Shown here piece after piece: positions 46,793-55,425 of a stretch of 64,000 nucleotides of DNA. Source of the stretch: an uncultured Microbacterium sp. GTDB lineage: Bacteria > Actinomycetota > Actinomycetes > Actinomycetales > Microbacteriaceae. Every line of letters starts with the position of its first letter. The first letter of the stretch is position 1. The position numbers and the translations under genes were made by a program. The stretch is from positions 62,001-126,000 of the forward strand of contig NZ_CANKZA010000001.1 of assembly GCF_947488465.1 (NCBI RefSeq), written 5' to 3'. The notes under the pieces were generated by a model. The model made no database searches, had not been told where the DNA came from, and saw nothing but the letters and a program-made list of their open reading frames with translations.

Positions 46793-47034
46793 GTGGTGCG
46801 GATGCGGCCGGGTGGGGCTGGTGTGGCGCGCTGGAGCGCTCGTGCCCTACGACAGGGCGCGGCGGGATGAGTCTCCTGCGAGTCGCGACGCCGGCGGGCG
46901 GAGTCACCGGCGGGCGGAGACACGCGCGGCGGACGTGCCAGGTGACCCAGTTGCATGGGCTGTGGTGCGGATGTGTGCGCGTGGGTCTGATGTGGTGCGC
47001 AAACCTCGTTGCGCCATACGACTCGGCACGAGGG
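46793..47034. repeat. Two diverged ~73-bp direct repeats in a convergent intergenic region
   Basis: The stretch from 46793 and the stretch from 46962, both opening GTGGTGCGGATG, align without gaps over 73 bp with about 50 identities, 169 bp apart. Between them lies CCGGCGGGCGGAG twice (46891 and 46907). The second copy ends in CCTCGT...ACGAGG, a possible terminator for the tatD and lacI genes. No convincing gene is present in 46750-47035. Confidence 0.6.
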
Positions 47035-47035
47035 G

Positions 47036-48022
47036 CTAGCGCGTCGTCGAGCCGCGGACGATCTCCCACGGCAGGTCGATGACCCGCGGGTCTGAGCCCG
47101 ACACATCGCCGAGCCGCGCGAACATGGTTTCGGCCGCGAGCTCCGGATGCACGCAGACATGCGTGACGCCCAGGCGATCGTTCAGCGCGCAATCGGTCGT
47201 GCAGAGCGCCACGAGTTGCAGATCGCGCGGGATCACCCGGCCGGTCGCCTCGATCTGCAGATAGATCTCGGGCCCTTCCTCGCAAAAGGAGAAGATCGCG
47301 TCGGCGCCCGCATCGAGCAGGGTTCGCACTTCGCGGGCAAGGCGCCGCCGGCCCGGGTCGACCCGCGCGACGATCGGCGTGCGGCTGCGCACCGCGGTCC
47401 AGGCGAGGTAGGCGCTCTCGCCGATCTGGTCGCGGGGCACCTCGCTCTCGTCGACGAGCAGCCCGATGTGTTCCGCGCCGGCCTTGGCGAGAAGCGTCAA
47501 CGCGGCGCGCACTGCTGAGTCATAGCCGGTGCGGATGCTGAGGCCCGCCGCCCCGGCGATGTACAGGTCGTTCGCGACGACGGGGACGCCGCGCGCGACC
47601 GCTTCACGCAGCACCGCACGGTCGTCGGCCGGATCCGGAAAATACAGCACGTCGATCTGTGCGCCCTGCACGAGATCGGGCCGGGAATCGGGAAGCACGG
47701 TGACGGCGAAGCCGTGCGCGGCGGACGCGCGTACGAGCGCGTTCAGCTGGCGTGTGCGACGCAGCGCTCGGCGCTCGGCCGCGTCGTTCTCGGGGTCGTC
47801 GGACATGACGAACCCGACCGACATCGTCCGCCCGCCGCGGAGGGCGGCGGCCGACCTGTTCGGCGAATAGCCGAGCTCAGCGGCGACGGCCTTGATGCGT
47901 GCGCGGGTCTCGGGACGGAGATTTCCGCGGTCGTTGAGGGCCTGGCTTGTCGCCGCTGTCGACACCCCGGCGCGCTCGGCGACATCACGTAGCGTGACCG
48001 CTCGCGTCGCGGCGGGGGTCAC
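47036..48022 (-). CDS. LacI-family transcriptional regulator coupled to hemA
   Basis: A 328-residue protein from GTG 48022. The helix-turn-helix TLRDVAERAGVSTAATSQALN is followed by GYSPNRSAAALRGGRTMSVG, and the effector domain by IDVLYFPDPADDRAVL and AIFSFCEEGPEIYLQIEA (diverged from the usual sequence). The start codon overlaps the hemA stop by 4 bp. No sugar genes are adjacent and no obvious operator was seen, so its target is unknown. Confidence 0.88.
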   Translation of the reverse strand: MTPAATRAVTLRDVAERAGVSTAATSQALNDRGNLRPETRARIKAVAAELGYSPNRSAAALRGGRTMSVGFVMSDDPENDAAERRALRRTRQLNALVRASAAHGFAVTVLPDSRPDLVQGAQIDVLYFPDPADDRAVLREAVARGVPVVANDLYIAGAAGLSIRTGYDSAVRAALTLLAKAGAEHIGLLVDESEVPRDQIGESAYLAWTAVRSRTPIVARVDPGRRRLAREVRTLLDAGADAIFSFCEEGPEIYLQIEATGRVIPRDLQLVALCTTDCALNDRLGVTHVCVHPELAAETMFARLGDVSGSDPRVIDLPWEIVRGSTTR

Positions 48023-49260
48023 GGTGTCTCCGGATCGGCACCGTCGAAGACCGTCGCGATCGCATCGGCCCACGCTGTTCCCGCACCGGCCGCGGCTTGT
48101 CCGTGTCCACGGGCGATCAGCGAGTGCAGGAGCGCACCCGAGAAGTGCCGGAGCGCCGCCTCGGTCTCCGGAGGTGCGCCCCGGCTCCGTGCGCGGTCGA
48201 TTTCGGCATCGAGCACGCCGTGCACATGCGCCCGCAGGGCGACGACAGCGGGGGAAACCTCGTGCACGCGCCGCGCGGCGGCGTGGCGCTGCGCGGCGGT
48301 CGCGACGATGAGCTGAGCCTCGCCCAGCGTCGCGAACTCATCGATCGGAGCATGGACGCGGATCGTATCGAGGTCGAGGAGGTCGATGCCGGGCAGGGCA
48401 CGGACCCCCGGATCGACGTTGCGCGGCATGCCGAGATCGATCACCAGCTGCTCGCGGGGATGAGCGCCGCGCGCCGCGCCGTGTTCCTCCACCGTGAGCG
48501 CATACGAGTCGGTGACCGTCGTGCAGGTCACCACGACGTCGGCAGCGGCCGCTTCGGCGGTGAAATCGTCGGCTCCGACGACGCTCAGATGCTCGCGCTG
48601 CGCAAAACGGCTGTGGCCCGAGCGGGAGTGCACTCGGATGTCGGTCGCACCGACGTCTCGGAGCGCAGCGAGAGAGGCGGCGGCGTAGCGGCCGGAGCCG
48701 ACGAGGAGCACGCGGGCATCGTCCCAGGAGGAAATGCGGGAGCCGGCGAGTTCGACGGCGAGGCGGACGAGAGAGCGGCCGGACTCGCCGAGCCGGGTGG
48801 AGTTCTTCACCGCGCGCGACGTTTCGGTCGCGCGTTGGAAGAGATGCTCCAGAGCGGAGGTCGTCAGGCCGTCGCGGCGGGCAGCATCCAGCGCGCGGCG
48901 CACCTGCCCGGCGATCTCGTCTTCACCGACCGCGACCGAGTCGAGCCCGGAGGCGACCGCGAACAAGTGGTGGGCGACGCGATTGCCGTGGGCGAAATCG
49001 ACCGTCTCGCGAACCGCGCGAAACGGCAGGTCGGTGAGGTCGGCCAGTTGCTCCATGGCGGCATCCATCGCGGGGACGGGGGATCCGTCGGCGAGATCGA
49101 AGTAGGCCTCGAACCGGTTGCAGGTCGACAGGACGACCGCGCCCCGGATCGAATCGTGCGCCTCGCGCAGTCGCGGGGCGACCTCATCGCCGATTACCGT
49201 CAGGCGTTCGAGCGAGTCGAGCGGAGTGGTGCGCTGATGAGCGGACAGACAGACGAGCAC
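48019..49260 (-). CDS. hemA: Glutamyl-tRNA reductase HemA
   Basis: Start GTG 49260 (VLVCLSAHQRTTPLD) is supported by GGGAGGTG nine bases upstream; 413 residues. The catalytic cysteine is in VVLSTCNRFEAYFD, and VAVGEDEIAGQVRRAL and the NADPH fold VLLVGSGRYAAASLAAL follow. The usual GAGKM reads GSGRY here. It makes glutamate-1-semialdehyde from Glu-tRNA, the first step of heme synthesis. It is divergent from hemE and coupled to the downstream LacI gene. Confidence 0.95.
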   Translation of the reverse strand: MLVCLSAHQRTTPLDSLERLTVIGDEVAPRLREAHDSIRGAVVLSTCNRFEAYFDLADGSPVPAMDAAMEQLADLTDLPFRAVRETVDFAHGNRVAHHLFAVASGLDSVAVGEDEIAGQVRRALDAARRDGLTTSALEHLFQRATETSRAVKNSTRLGESGRSLVRLAVELAGSRISSWDDARVLLVGSGRYAAASLAALRDVGATDIRVHSRSGHSRFAQREHLSVVGADDFTAEAAAADVVVTCTTVTDSYALTVEEHGAARGAHPREQLVIDLGMPRNVDPGVRALPGIDLLDLDTIRVHAPIDEFATLGEAQLIVATAAQRHAAARRVHEVSPAVVALRAHVHGVLDAEIDRARSRGAPPETEAALRHFSGALLHSLIARGHGQAAAGAGTAWADAIATVFDGADPETP

Positions 49261-49285
49261 GCGCAGAACACCTCCCAGGATCCCG

Positions 49286-49300
49286 GCTAGTATAACGATT
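49286..49300. promoter_or_regulatory. Overlapping divergent -10 elements for hemA and hemE
   Basis: The AT-rich CTAGTATAACGATTA provides TATAAC on the plus strand (49291-49296) and TATACT on the minus strand (49294-49289). Both are good -10 hexamers and overlap, so polymerases for hemA and hemE would compete. No strong -35 was found on either side. Confidence 0.45.
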
Positions 49301-49343
49301 AACTGATCCCGCAGCGTCACCCGAGGAGTTCATCATTCCGGCT

Positions 49344-50432
49344 TTGCAGCACCCCTTCCACGCGCATGACACGCGGAACTCGCGCCTGGTGAGGGCGCTG
49401 CGCGGCGAGCGACCCGCGGAAACCCCGGTGTGGTTCATGCGGCAGGCCGGGCGATCGTTGCCGGAGTATCGGGCGCTGCGCAATCAGGGCACGATGCTCG
49501 AGGCGTGCCTCGACCCGGCCCTCACGAGCGAGATCACGATGCAACCGGTGCGACGCCACAAAGTGGATGCCGCGGTTTTCTTCAGCGACATCATCGTGCC
49601 GCTGGCCCTCCTCGGTCTCGACGTGCAGATCGCGGCCGGACGCGGTCCCGTCTTCCGCGAGCCCGTGCGGACGGCGGCCCAGATCGCGGAGGTCATCCGC
49701 ATCGATCCCGCCCTCGTCCGCGAGCGCGGTGGCGCGGTCGTCGACGCCGTCGCGCGTACGACCGCGATGCTGGCGGAGGAATCCGCGGTGCGCGGCGAGC
49801 CTCTGCCGCTCATCGGATTCGCGGGAGCGCCGTTCACTCTCGCGGCGTACCTCGTCGAGGGCGGGCCCTCGAAGGACCACATGGCCGCGCGGAGTCTCAT
49901 CCATGCCGAACCGGCCGCGTGGGAAGACCTCACGATGTGGCTCGCCGCCGTCACCGGACAGTTTCTCGCGCTGCAGGTCGATGCCGGAGCGAGCGCCGCG
50001 CAGCTCTTCGATTCGTGGGCCGGCGCGCTCTCGCCCGAGGACTACCGACGCACGGTCCTCCCCGCCTCAGCGGCAGCGCTCGCGCACGTGCGCGGGTTCG
50101 ACGTGCCGATCATCCATTTCGGGGTCGGCACGGGAGAGATCCTCGCCGACATGGCCTCGATCGGCGTCGACGGTCTCGGCGTCGATTACCGTGTGCCGCT
50201 GGATGAAGCGGTCCGCCGCGTCGGCCGTGACGTGACCCTGCAGGGCAACTTCGACCCCGCGTTGCTGTTCGCCCCGGAAGGCACCCGTACCGCGGCCGCC
50301 CACCGCATCCTCACCGAGGGGCTCGCGGCGCGTGCGCACGTGTTCAACCTCGGGCACGGAGTGCCGATGGATGCCGATCCCGCCGTGCTCACGGCCCTCG
50401 TCGAGACGGTGCACGCCTGGCGGGCTCCGTGA
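49344..50432 (+). CDS. hemE: Uroporphyrinogen decarboxylase HemE
   Basis: 362 residues from TTG 49344, the only standard start. LVRALRGERPAETPVWFMRQAGRSLPEYR (in parts) is the HemE signature, with catalytic Asp in VFFSDIIVPL and GFAGAPFTLAAYLVEGG later. It decarboxylates uroporphyrinogen III to coproporphyrinogen III. GAGGAG at 49323-49328 is 15 nt from TTG but only 6 nt from an in-frame ATT at 49335, giving MPALQHPF, so a rare ATT start is possible. First gene of the eight-gene heme operon. Confidence 0.95.
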   Translation: MQHPFHAHDTRNSRLVRALRGERPAETPVWFMRQAGRSLPEYRALRNQGTMLEACLDPALTSEITMQPVRRHKVDAAVFFSDIIVPLALLGLDVQIAAGRGPVFREPVRTAAQIAEVIRIDPALVRERGGAVVDAVARTTAMLAEESAVRGEPLPLIGFAGAPFTLAAYLVEGGPSKDHMAARSLIHAEPAAWEDLTMWLAAVTGQFLALQVDAGASAAQLFDSWAGALSPEDYRRTVLPASAAALAHVRGFDVPIIHFGVGTGEILADMASIGVDGLGVDYRVPLDEAVRRVGRDVTLQGNFDPALLFAPEGTRTAAAHRILTEGLAARAHVFNLGHGVPMDADPAVLTALVETVHAWRAP

Positions 50433-51790
50433 GCAGCGCCGATCTCGTGGTCGTCGGCGGCGGCGTCGCGGGCCTGGTGATCGCGCACGACGCGGTACGA
50501 GCGGGTCTGAACGTCACTCTCGTCGAAGCAGCGGATCGCGTCGGCGGACTTCTGCAGCGTGCGGAGTTCGGTGACATCGCCTTCGACATCGGTGCCGAAT
50601 CGTTTGCGACCCGCACGTCCGGTGTCGCCGACCTGATCGCGGATGCCGGTCTTCCGCTCACGCTCGTCAGTCCGGCATCGGGTGGTGCGCACCTGGTCAC
50701 GGGTGCAGCGAGCGGGATGCTGCGCGCACCGTTGCCGCGGAGGACGGTCCTGGGGATTCCCGCCGACCCGTCGGCGGCCGACGTCGTCCGGATCCTCGGC
50801 TCAGACGGCGCGGCGCGCCTGGCCGCCGAGCGCGATCTCCCGGCCCTCACCGCTGCCGATGAGCCGTCGCTCGCCGAACTCGTCGCGACGCGGTGCGGGC
50901 CGCTCGTGCTCGAGCGGCTCGTCGAGCCGCTGTGTCAGAGCGTCTACTCCCAACCGGCCGGGGCGGTGCGTCTGTCACGCCTGCACCCGATGCTCTGGCG
51001 CGCGGCGGTGTCGGGCGGCTCGCTCCTCGCCGGCGCAGAGGCCTGCGCGACGGATGATCGTGCCGGCGCCGCGGTCGGGGGGATCGCCGGGGGAATGTGG
51101 CGTCTGGCAGCAGAGCTCGATGGCGCCGCCCGTGCGCAGGGTGCGCAGATTCGCACGGGTGTGAGCGTTCTCCGACTCACCCCGGAGGAGGGGAGCGTCG
51201 CCGTCATCACGGCTGAGGCCGTCCTGCGCGCCGAGCGTGTGGTCGTCGCGACCGGCTCCGCCGCGGCACGGGCACTTCTCGAACCCGCCGACGCGCCCCT
51301 CGAATCCACACGCCGTGTCCGCGTCATAGCCGCGCTCGTCGACACCTCGGCGTTCGATGTCCGCCCGGTCGGTTCGGGCGTGATCGTGGCGCCGACGGTA
51401 CCCTCAGCGGCCAAGGCGCTCACCCACGCGAACGCGAAGTGGCCGTGGCTCGACGAGACGCTTCCGCCCGGTCGTCACCTGTTCCGTCTGTCGGCGCGTG
51501 CGGCCGATACGCCCGGACTCGAGACCCCCGACGACCTGGCGCGGGAGATCACGCTGCTGACCGGCATCGCGGTGGATCCCGGAGACATCATCGCGTCGAC
51601 CGCCACCGACTACCCGGATGCCGTCGTCCGAGCGCCGGTCGACGACCTCCGTCGCAGCGAACTGCGCACCGCCGGCATCCACCTCGCCGGTGCATCCGTG
51701 GCCGGCGCGGGCCTCGCGTCCGTCATCCCGCACGCCCGCGACCTCGCGGCATCCCTCTCGTCCGTTTCGTCCTCAAGGAGCACCGTATGA
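50429..51790 (+). CDS. hemY: Coproporphyrinogen III oxidase (HemY/CgoX type)
   Basis: A 453-residue FAD enzyme whose GTG start overlaps hemE by 4 bp. The FAD motif is VVVGGGVAGLVIAHDAV, with VTLVEAADRVGGLLQ and FDIGAESFATR following. The C-terminus has GIHLAGASVAGAGLASVI. In the coproporphyrin-dependent route of actinobacteria it oxidises coproporphyrinogen III to coproporphyrin III; presence of HemQ next to it supports this rather than protoporphyrinogen oxidation. Confidence 0.93.
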   Translation: MSSADLVVVGGGVAGLVIAHDAVRAGLNVTLVEAADRVGGLLQRAEFGDIAFDIGAESFATRTSGVADLIADAGLPLTLVSPASGGAHLVTGAASGMLRAPLPRRTVLGIPADPSAADVVRILGSDGAARLAAERDLPALTAADEPSLAELVATRCGPLVLERLVEPLCQSVYSQPAGAVRLSRLHPMLWRAAVSGGSLLAGAEACATDDRAGAAVGGIAGGMWRLAAELDGAARAQGAQIRTGVSVLRLTPEEGSVAVITAEAVLRAERVVVATGSAAARALLEPADAPLESTRRVRVIAALVDTSAFDVRPVGSGVIVAPTVPSAAKALTHANAKWPWLDETLPPGRHLFRLSARAADTPGLETPDDLAREITLLTGIAVDPGDIIASTATDYPDAVVRAPVDDLRRSELRTAGIHLAGASVAGAGLASVIPHARDLAASLSSVSSSRSTV

Positions 51791-52464
51791 GCGACCATCA
51801 GAATCCGTTCGGCTACACCCTCTTCGCGATCCTCGCCGGGCCGCGTCCTCGTACGGCGACGCCGACCGGCGCCGACCTCGACGAGCTGGCGAGCGTCATC
51901 GAAGGTCTCCCCTCGGACGGAGTGACGGTGCGTGGGCTCTACGACGTGACCGGCATGCGCGCCGATGCCGACCTCATGGTCTGGGTGCACGGCGAAGACC
52001 CCGCGGCGCTCCAGGCCGCGCTCCGCGCGATCCGGCGCACGACGCTCCTCGGCGGCTATGCCAACATCTGGAGCGCGATGGGCGTGCACCGCGAGGCGGA
52101 GTTCAACAAGCGGCATGTGCCGGGGTACCTCCGCGGCGAGCACGCGCGGCAGTGGCTGTGCCTGTATCCGTTCGTGCGCAGCTACGAGTGGTACCTGCTC
52201 CCCGAGCCGGAACGCTCGGCCATGCTCATGGAGCACGGACGCAAGGGCGCCGCCTTCACCGACGTCGTGGCCAACACCGTCTCGACGTTCGGGTTGAGCG
52301 ACTACGAATGGTTGCTCCCGCTGGAGAGCGACGAGCTCACGAGCCTCGTCGACATGATGCGTGACCTGCGCGCCACCGACGCGCGACGCCACGTGCGCGA
52401 AGAGGTGCCGTTCTACACGGGTCGACGCGTCGAGGTGTCCGAACTCGCGGAGGTGCTGAGCTGA
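51787..52464 (+). CDS. hemQ: Coproheme decarboxylase HemQ (ChdC)
   Basis: A 225-residue chlorite-dismutase-like protein. The start overlaps hemY by 4 bp (ATGA), with AGGAG upstream. GGYANIWSAMGVHREAEFNKRHVPGY (in parts) and WLCLYPFVRSYEWYLLP are family hallmarks, and the heme-ligating proximal histidine is in MLMEHGRKGAAF. It decarboxylates coproheme to heme b. It defines the coproporphyrin-dependent pathway. Confidence 0.95.
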   Translation: MSDHQNPFGYTLFAILAGPRPRTATPTGADLDELASVIEGLPSDGVTVRGLYDVTGMRADADLMVWVHGEDPAALQAALRAIRRTTLLGGYANIWSAMGVHREAEFNKRHVPGYLRGEHARQWLCLYPFVRSYEWYLLPEPERSAMLMEHGRKGAAFTDVVANTVSTFGLSDYEWLLPLESDELTSLVDMMRDLRATDARRHVREEVPFYTGRRVEVSELAEVLS

Positions 52465-53687
52465 TGGCCGAGAACATCGGTGCCGCTTTCCGACCGAAGC
52501 CGCCGCGCGCGACCCGAGCCGAGGTCGCCCACGGGTGCGCCGTCGCCGGCGCGACCGACGCGAACTGCGCCGGCGAGCCGCACGCGACCACGCCGCAGGC
52601 CTATGACGCGGTGCTGCTGCTCGGCTTCGGTGGTCCGGAGGGTCAGGACGACGTCATCCCGTTCCTCCGGAACGTGACGGCGGGCCGGGGCATCCCCGAC
52701 GAACGCCTGGAAGAAGTCGCGCACCACTACCGCCATTTCGGCGGCGTATCGCCGATCAACCAGCACAACCGCGAACTGAAAGCGGCGCTGGAAGCGGAGA
52801 TCGCGGCGCGTGATCTCGGGCTTCCGGTGTACGGGGGCAATCGCAACTGGATGCCGTACGTCGCCGATGCCCTCCAGCAGGCGCACGATGACGGGCACCG
52901 GCGCTTCCTCGCGATCGCGACGAGCGCGTATTCGTCGTACTCGTCGTGCCGTCAGTATCGCGAAGACCTCGCGGATGCCGTCGAGGCGACGGCGCTGTCG
53001 CTGAAGGTGCAGATCGACAAGGTGCGGCCCTTCTTCGACCACCCCGGATTCGTCGAGCCTTTGACCGAGGGCGTGCGTGCGGCGCTCGAGGACCTTCGCG
53101 GGCGGGGTCTCGACCTCGACACCGAGGTCGAGGTGCTCTTCTCGACCCACTCGATCCCGAACGCCGACGCCGACCGTTCGGGCCCGCCCGAGCGCGCGCT
53201 CGGGGCGGGCGGGGCCTACGTCGCTCAGCACACCGCTGTTGCACAGCGCATCATGGCCGATCTCGGCGCGGCCACGCCCTGGCAGCTGGTGTTCCAGAGC
53301 CGGTCCGGCCCGCCGCATGTCCCGTGGCTGGAGCCCGACATCAACGACGCGATGGAAGAGTTGCCCGCGCGCGGCCGTAAGGCCGTCGTGATCGTGCCGC
53401 TCGGGTTCGTGAGTGACCACATGGAGGTCCTCTGGGACCTCGACACCGAGGCGATGGAGACCGCCGAACGCCTCGGGCTGCTGGCGCTGCGCACACCCAC
53501 CCCGGGGACGCACCCCGATTACGTGCGCGGGCTTGTCGACCTCGTCGAAGAGCGTGTCGCGGGCACGGCGCCGGCGGACCGCCCGCACCTGACGGATCTC
53601 GGCCCCTGGTATGACGTCTGCCGCACGGGATGCTGCGAGAACAAGCGTCTCGGCTTCCAGCCGGCGCTGGCCGGACTCGCGCCGTGA
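52464..53687 (+). CDS. hemH: Coproporphyrin ferrochelatase HemH (CpfC)
   Basis: 407 residues, with an N-terminal extension of about 40 residues before VLLLGFGGPEGQDDVIPFLRNV (in parts). VYGGNRNWMPYVADAL, IATSAYSSYSSCRQYRED and VLFSTHSIPNAD (with catalytic His) follow. Cysteines in SCRQY and the C-terminal VCRTGCC fit the [2Fe-2S] cluster of actinobacterial ferrochelatases. It inserts Fe2+ into coproporphyrin III. It overlaps hemQ by 1 bp (TGATG). Confidence 0.95.
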   Translation: MAENIGAAFRPKPPRATRAEVAHGCAVAGATDANCAGEPHATTPQAYDAVLLLGFGGPEGQDDVIPFLRNVTAGRGIPDERLEEVAHHYRHFGGVSPINQHNRELKAALEAEIAARDLGLPVYGGNRNWMPYVADALQQAHDDGHRRFLAIATSAYSSYSSCRQYREDLADAVEATALSLKVQIDKVRPFFDHPGFVEPLTEGVRAALEDLRGRGLDLDTEVEVLFSTHSIPNADADRSGPPERALGAGGAYVAQHTAVAQRIMADLGAATPWQLVFQSRSGPPHVPWLEPDINDAMEELPARGRKAVVIVPLGFVSDHMEVLWDLDTEAMETAERLGLLALRTPTPGTHPDYVRGLVDLVEERVAGTAPADRPHLTDLGPWYDVCRTGCCENKRLGFQPALAGLAP

Positions 53688-54625
53688 GCGCACTGCGCCT
53701 CGGCACGCGGGCGAGTCTGCTCGCGACCACGCAGTCGGGCCACGTCGCCGATGCCCTGCGCGCCGCCACCGGGCGCGAGGTCGAGCTCGTCCCGATCACG
53801 ACGGCCGGTGACGTGCTGACCGGGCCGCTCGCCCAACTCGGGGGCACCGGCGTGTTCGTCGCGGCGCTCCGCGAAGCCCTGTTGCGCGGTGACTGCGACC
53901 TCGTCGTGCATTCGATGAAGGATCTCCCGACCGCGGATGTGCCCGGTTTGCGGATCGCGGCCGTGCCGCCCCGCGTGTCCGCGCGTGACGCACTGTGCGC
54001 GCGCGACGGGCTGACTCTCGACGAACTTCCGCGCGGTGCCCGCGTCGGGAGCGGTTCGCCGCGTCGCGTGGCGCAACTGCGGCGTCGACGCCCCGATCTG
54101 GAGGTCGCCGGCATCCGAGGAAACGTCGACACCCGACTGCGCAAGGTCGATGACGGCGAGTTCGACGCGATCGTGCTCGCCGAAGCCGGCCTCACCCGCA
54201 TCGCCCGCACCGAGCGCATCACCGAGCTGTTCGCCGACGCGGACTGGCCGACCTCGGCCGGCCAGGGAGCGCTCGCCGTCGAGGTCCGTGCGGGTGACGC
54301 CGTCGGCGATGACGTCGCGCTGATCTCCGAGGTCGCCTCCGCCGAGGTCGCTCTGCTCGAGCGCGCGGTGCTGCGCCGTCTCGAGGCGGGGTGTGCCGCT
54401 CCCGTGGGTATCGGTGCGAGCCACGTGCCGGGAGATGACCGAGTGGCGCTCGTCGCCGAGGTCTATGCGCTGGACGGTGCCCGCGCGGTCCGCGTCGAGC
54501 GGACCTTCGCCCGCACCGCGGTCGCCGACGAGGCCGGACGCGCGCATGCTGCGGACGTCGTCGTCACGGAACTGCTGGATGCCGGAGCGGGCGACCTGGC
54601 CGACCTCGCCGGGAGCTCCCGGTGA
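53684..54625 (+). CDS. hemC: Hydroxymethylbilane synthase HemC
   Basis: A 313-residue protein, GTG 53684, overlapping hemH by 4 bp. LRLGTRASLLATTQSGHVA, DLVVHSMKDLPT, VGSGSPRRVAQLRRRRPDL and IRGNVDTRLRK are diagnostic. The dipyrromethane cofactor attaches to the cysteine in LEAGCAAPVG. It joins four porphobilinogens into hydroxymethylbilane. Confidence 0.96.
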   Translation: MSALRLGTRASLLATTQSGHVADALRAATGREVELVPITTAGDVLTGPLAQLGGTGVFVAALREALLRGDCDLVVHSMKDLPTADVPGLRIAAVPPRVSARDALCARDGLTLDELPRGARVGSGSPRRVAQLRRRRPDLEVAGIRGNVDTRLRKVDDGEFDAIVLAEAGLTRIARTERITELFADADWPTSAGQGALAVEVRAGDAVGDDVALISEVASAEVALLERAVLRRLEAGCAAPVGIGASHVPGDDRVALVAEVYALDGARAVRVERTFARTAVADEAGRAHAADVVVTELLDAGAGDLADLAGSSR

Positions 54626-55425
54626 CGGATGGAACGCTCCGCCCCGGAGCCCTCGCCGGAGCGCGCGTGTTCGTGCCGCGCGGAGGTGCGTGGGGCGAGC
54701 GGGTGAGTCGCGAGATCGAACGTCGCGGCGCGCACGCGGTCGTCGCACCGGTGATCGGGTCCGCACCGCCGCGGGACATCGGCGCGCGCGATCGCGCCTT
54801 CGCGGCGCTCGCCGCGGGGGAGTACGAGTGGCTGTTCGTCACGAGTGCGGCCGGGGTCGAGCAACTCGTCGCGCACGGCATCACGGTTCCCGCCACGACG
54901 CGGGTCGCGACGGTGGGACCCGTCACCGCGCGGGCGCTGACCGACGCGGGGGCGAGCGTCGCCTTCGTTCCCACCGGGCGGTCCTCGGCCGCCACGATGA
55001 TCGCGCAGTGGAGCGTGGGCCGCACGCCAGCGGCGACGGGACGATGCCTGGTGCTCCGATCGGATCTCGCCGCCGCCGTCGTCAGTGATGAATTGGAGAT
55101 GCAGGGCTATGCCGTCGACGTGTGTATCGGCTACCGCACGGTCGGCATCGACCTTTCCGCAGACACGGTGGCGGCGTTGCGCACCGGCGCGTTCGATGTC
55201 GTGTTGCTGACGTCCCTGAGTGTGGCGCGGGAACTGCGTCGCCAGGTGGGCACGCTCGATGCGCGTACTCTGGTCGCGTCGATCGGTCCCGGCACGACGA
55301 AGGATGCCCGCCATCTCGGGTTCGACGTCGGCCACACCGCTCACACGCAGACCGTCGACGCTCTCCTGGCCGAGCTCGACGCACGCACATCCCCCCGCGA
55401 TCCCGGATCGGAGGATCCCCGATGA
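54622..55425 (+). CDS. hemD: Uroporphyrinogen-III synthase HemD
   Basis: A 267-residue protein, GTG 54622, overlapping hemC by 4 bp. Sequence is diverse in this family; recognisable parts are ARVFVPRGGAWGERVSREIE, YEWLFVTSAAGVEQLVAHGI, VATVGPVTARALTDAGA and LLTSLSVARELRRQVG, with GPGTTKDARHLGF near the end. It closes the ring with inversion of ring D. Context in the heme operon makes the call firm. Confidence 0.92.
   Translation: MTDGTLRPGALAGARVFVPRGGAWGERVSREIERRGAHAVVAPVIGSAPPRDIGARDRAFAALAAGEYEWLFVTSAAGVEQLVAHGITVPATTRVATVGPVTARALTDAGASVAFVPTGRSSAATMIAQWSVGRTPAATGRCLVLRSDLAAAVVSDELEMQGYAVDVCIGYRTVGIDLSADTVAALRTGAFDVVLLTSLSVARELRRQVGTLDARTLVASIGPGTTKDARHLGFDVGHTAHTQTVDALLAELDARTSPRDPGSEDPR

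Noticed and set aside
46812..47082. Short open frames in the tatD-lacI gap
   Set aside because: They have no family resemblance and no ribosome-binding sites, and they run through the diverged direct repeats.
43975..47160. A 1061-codon minus-strand open frame across lacI, metG and tatD
   Set aside because: It spans three genes with clear motifs and two gaps; its composition is that of a shadow frame.
49261..49343. Riboswitch in the hemA-hemE gap
   Set aside because: It is only about 84 bp and fully accounted for by promoters and leaders; no known riboswitch core was seen.
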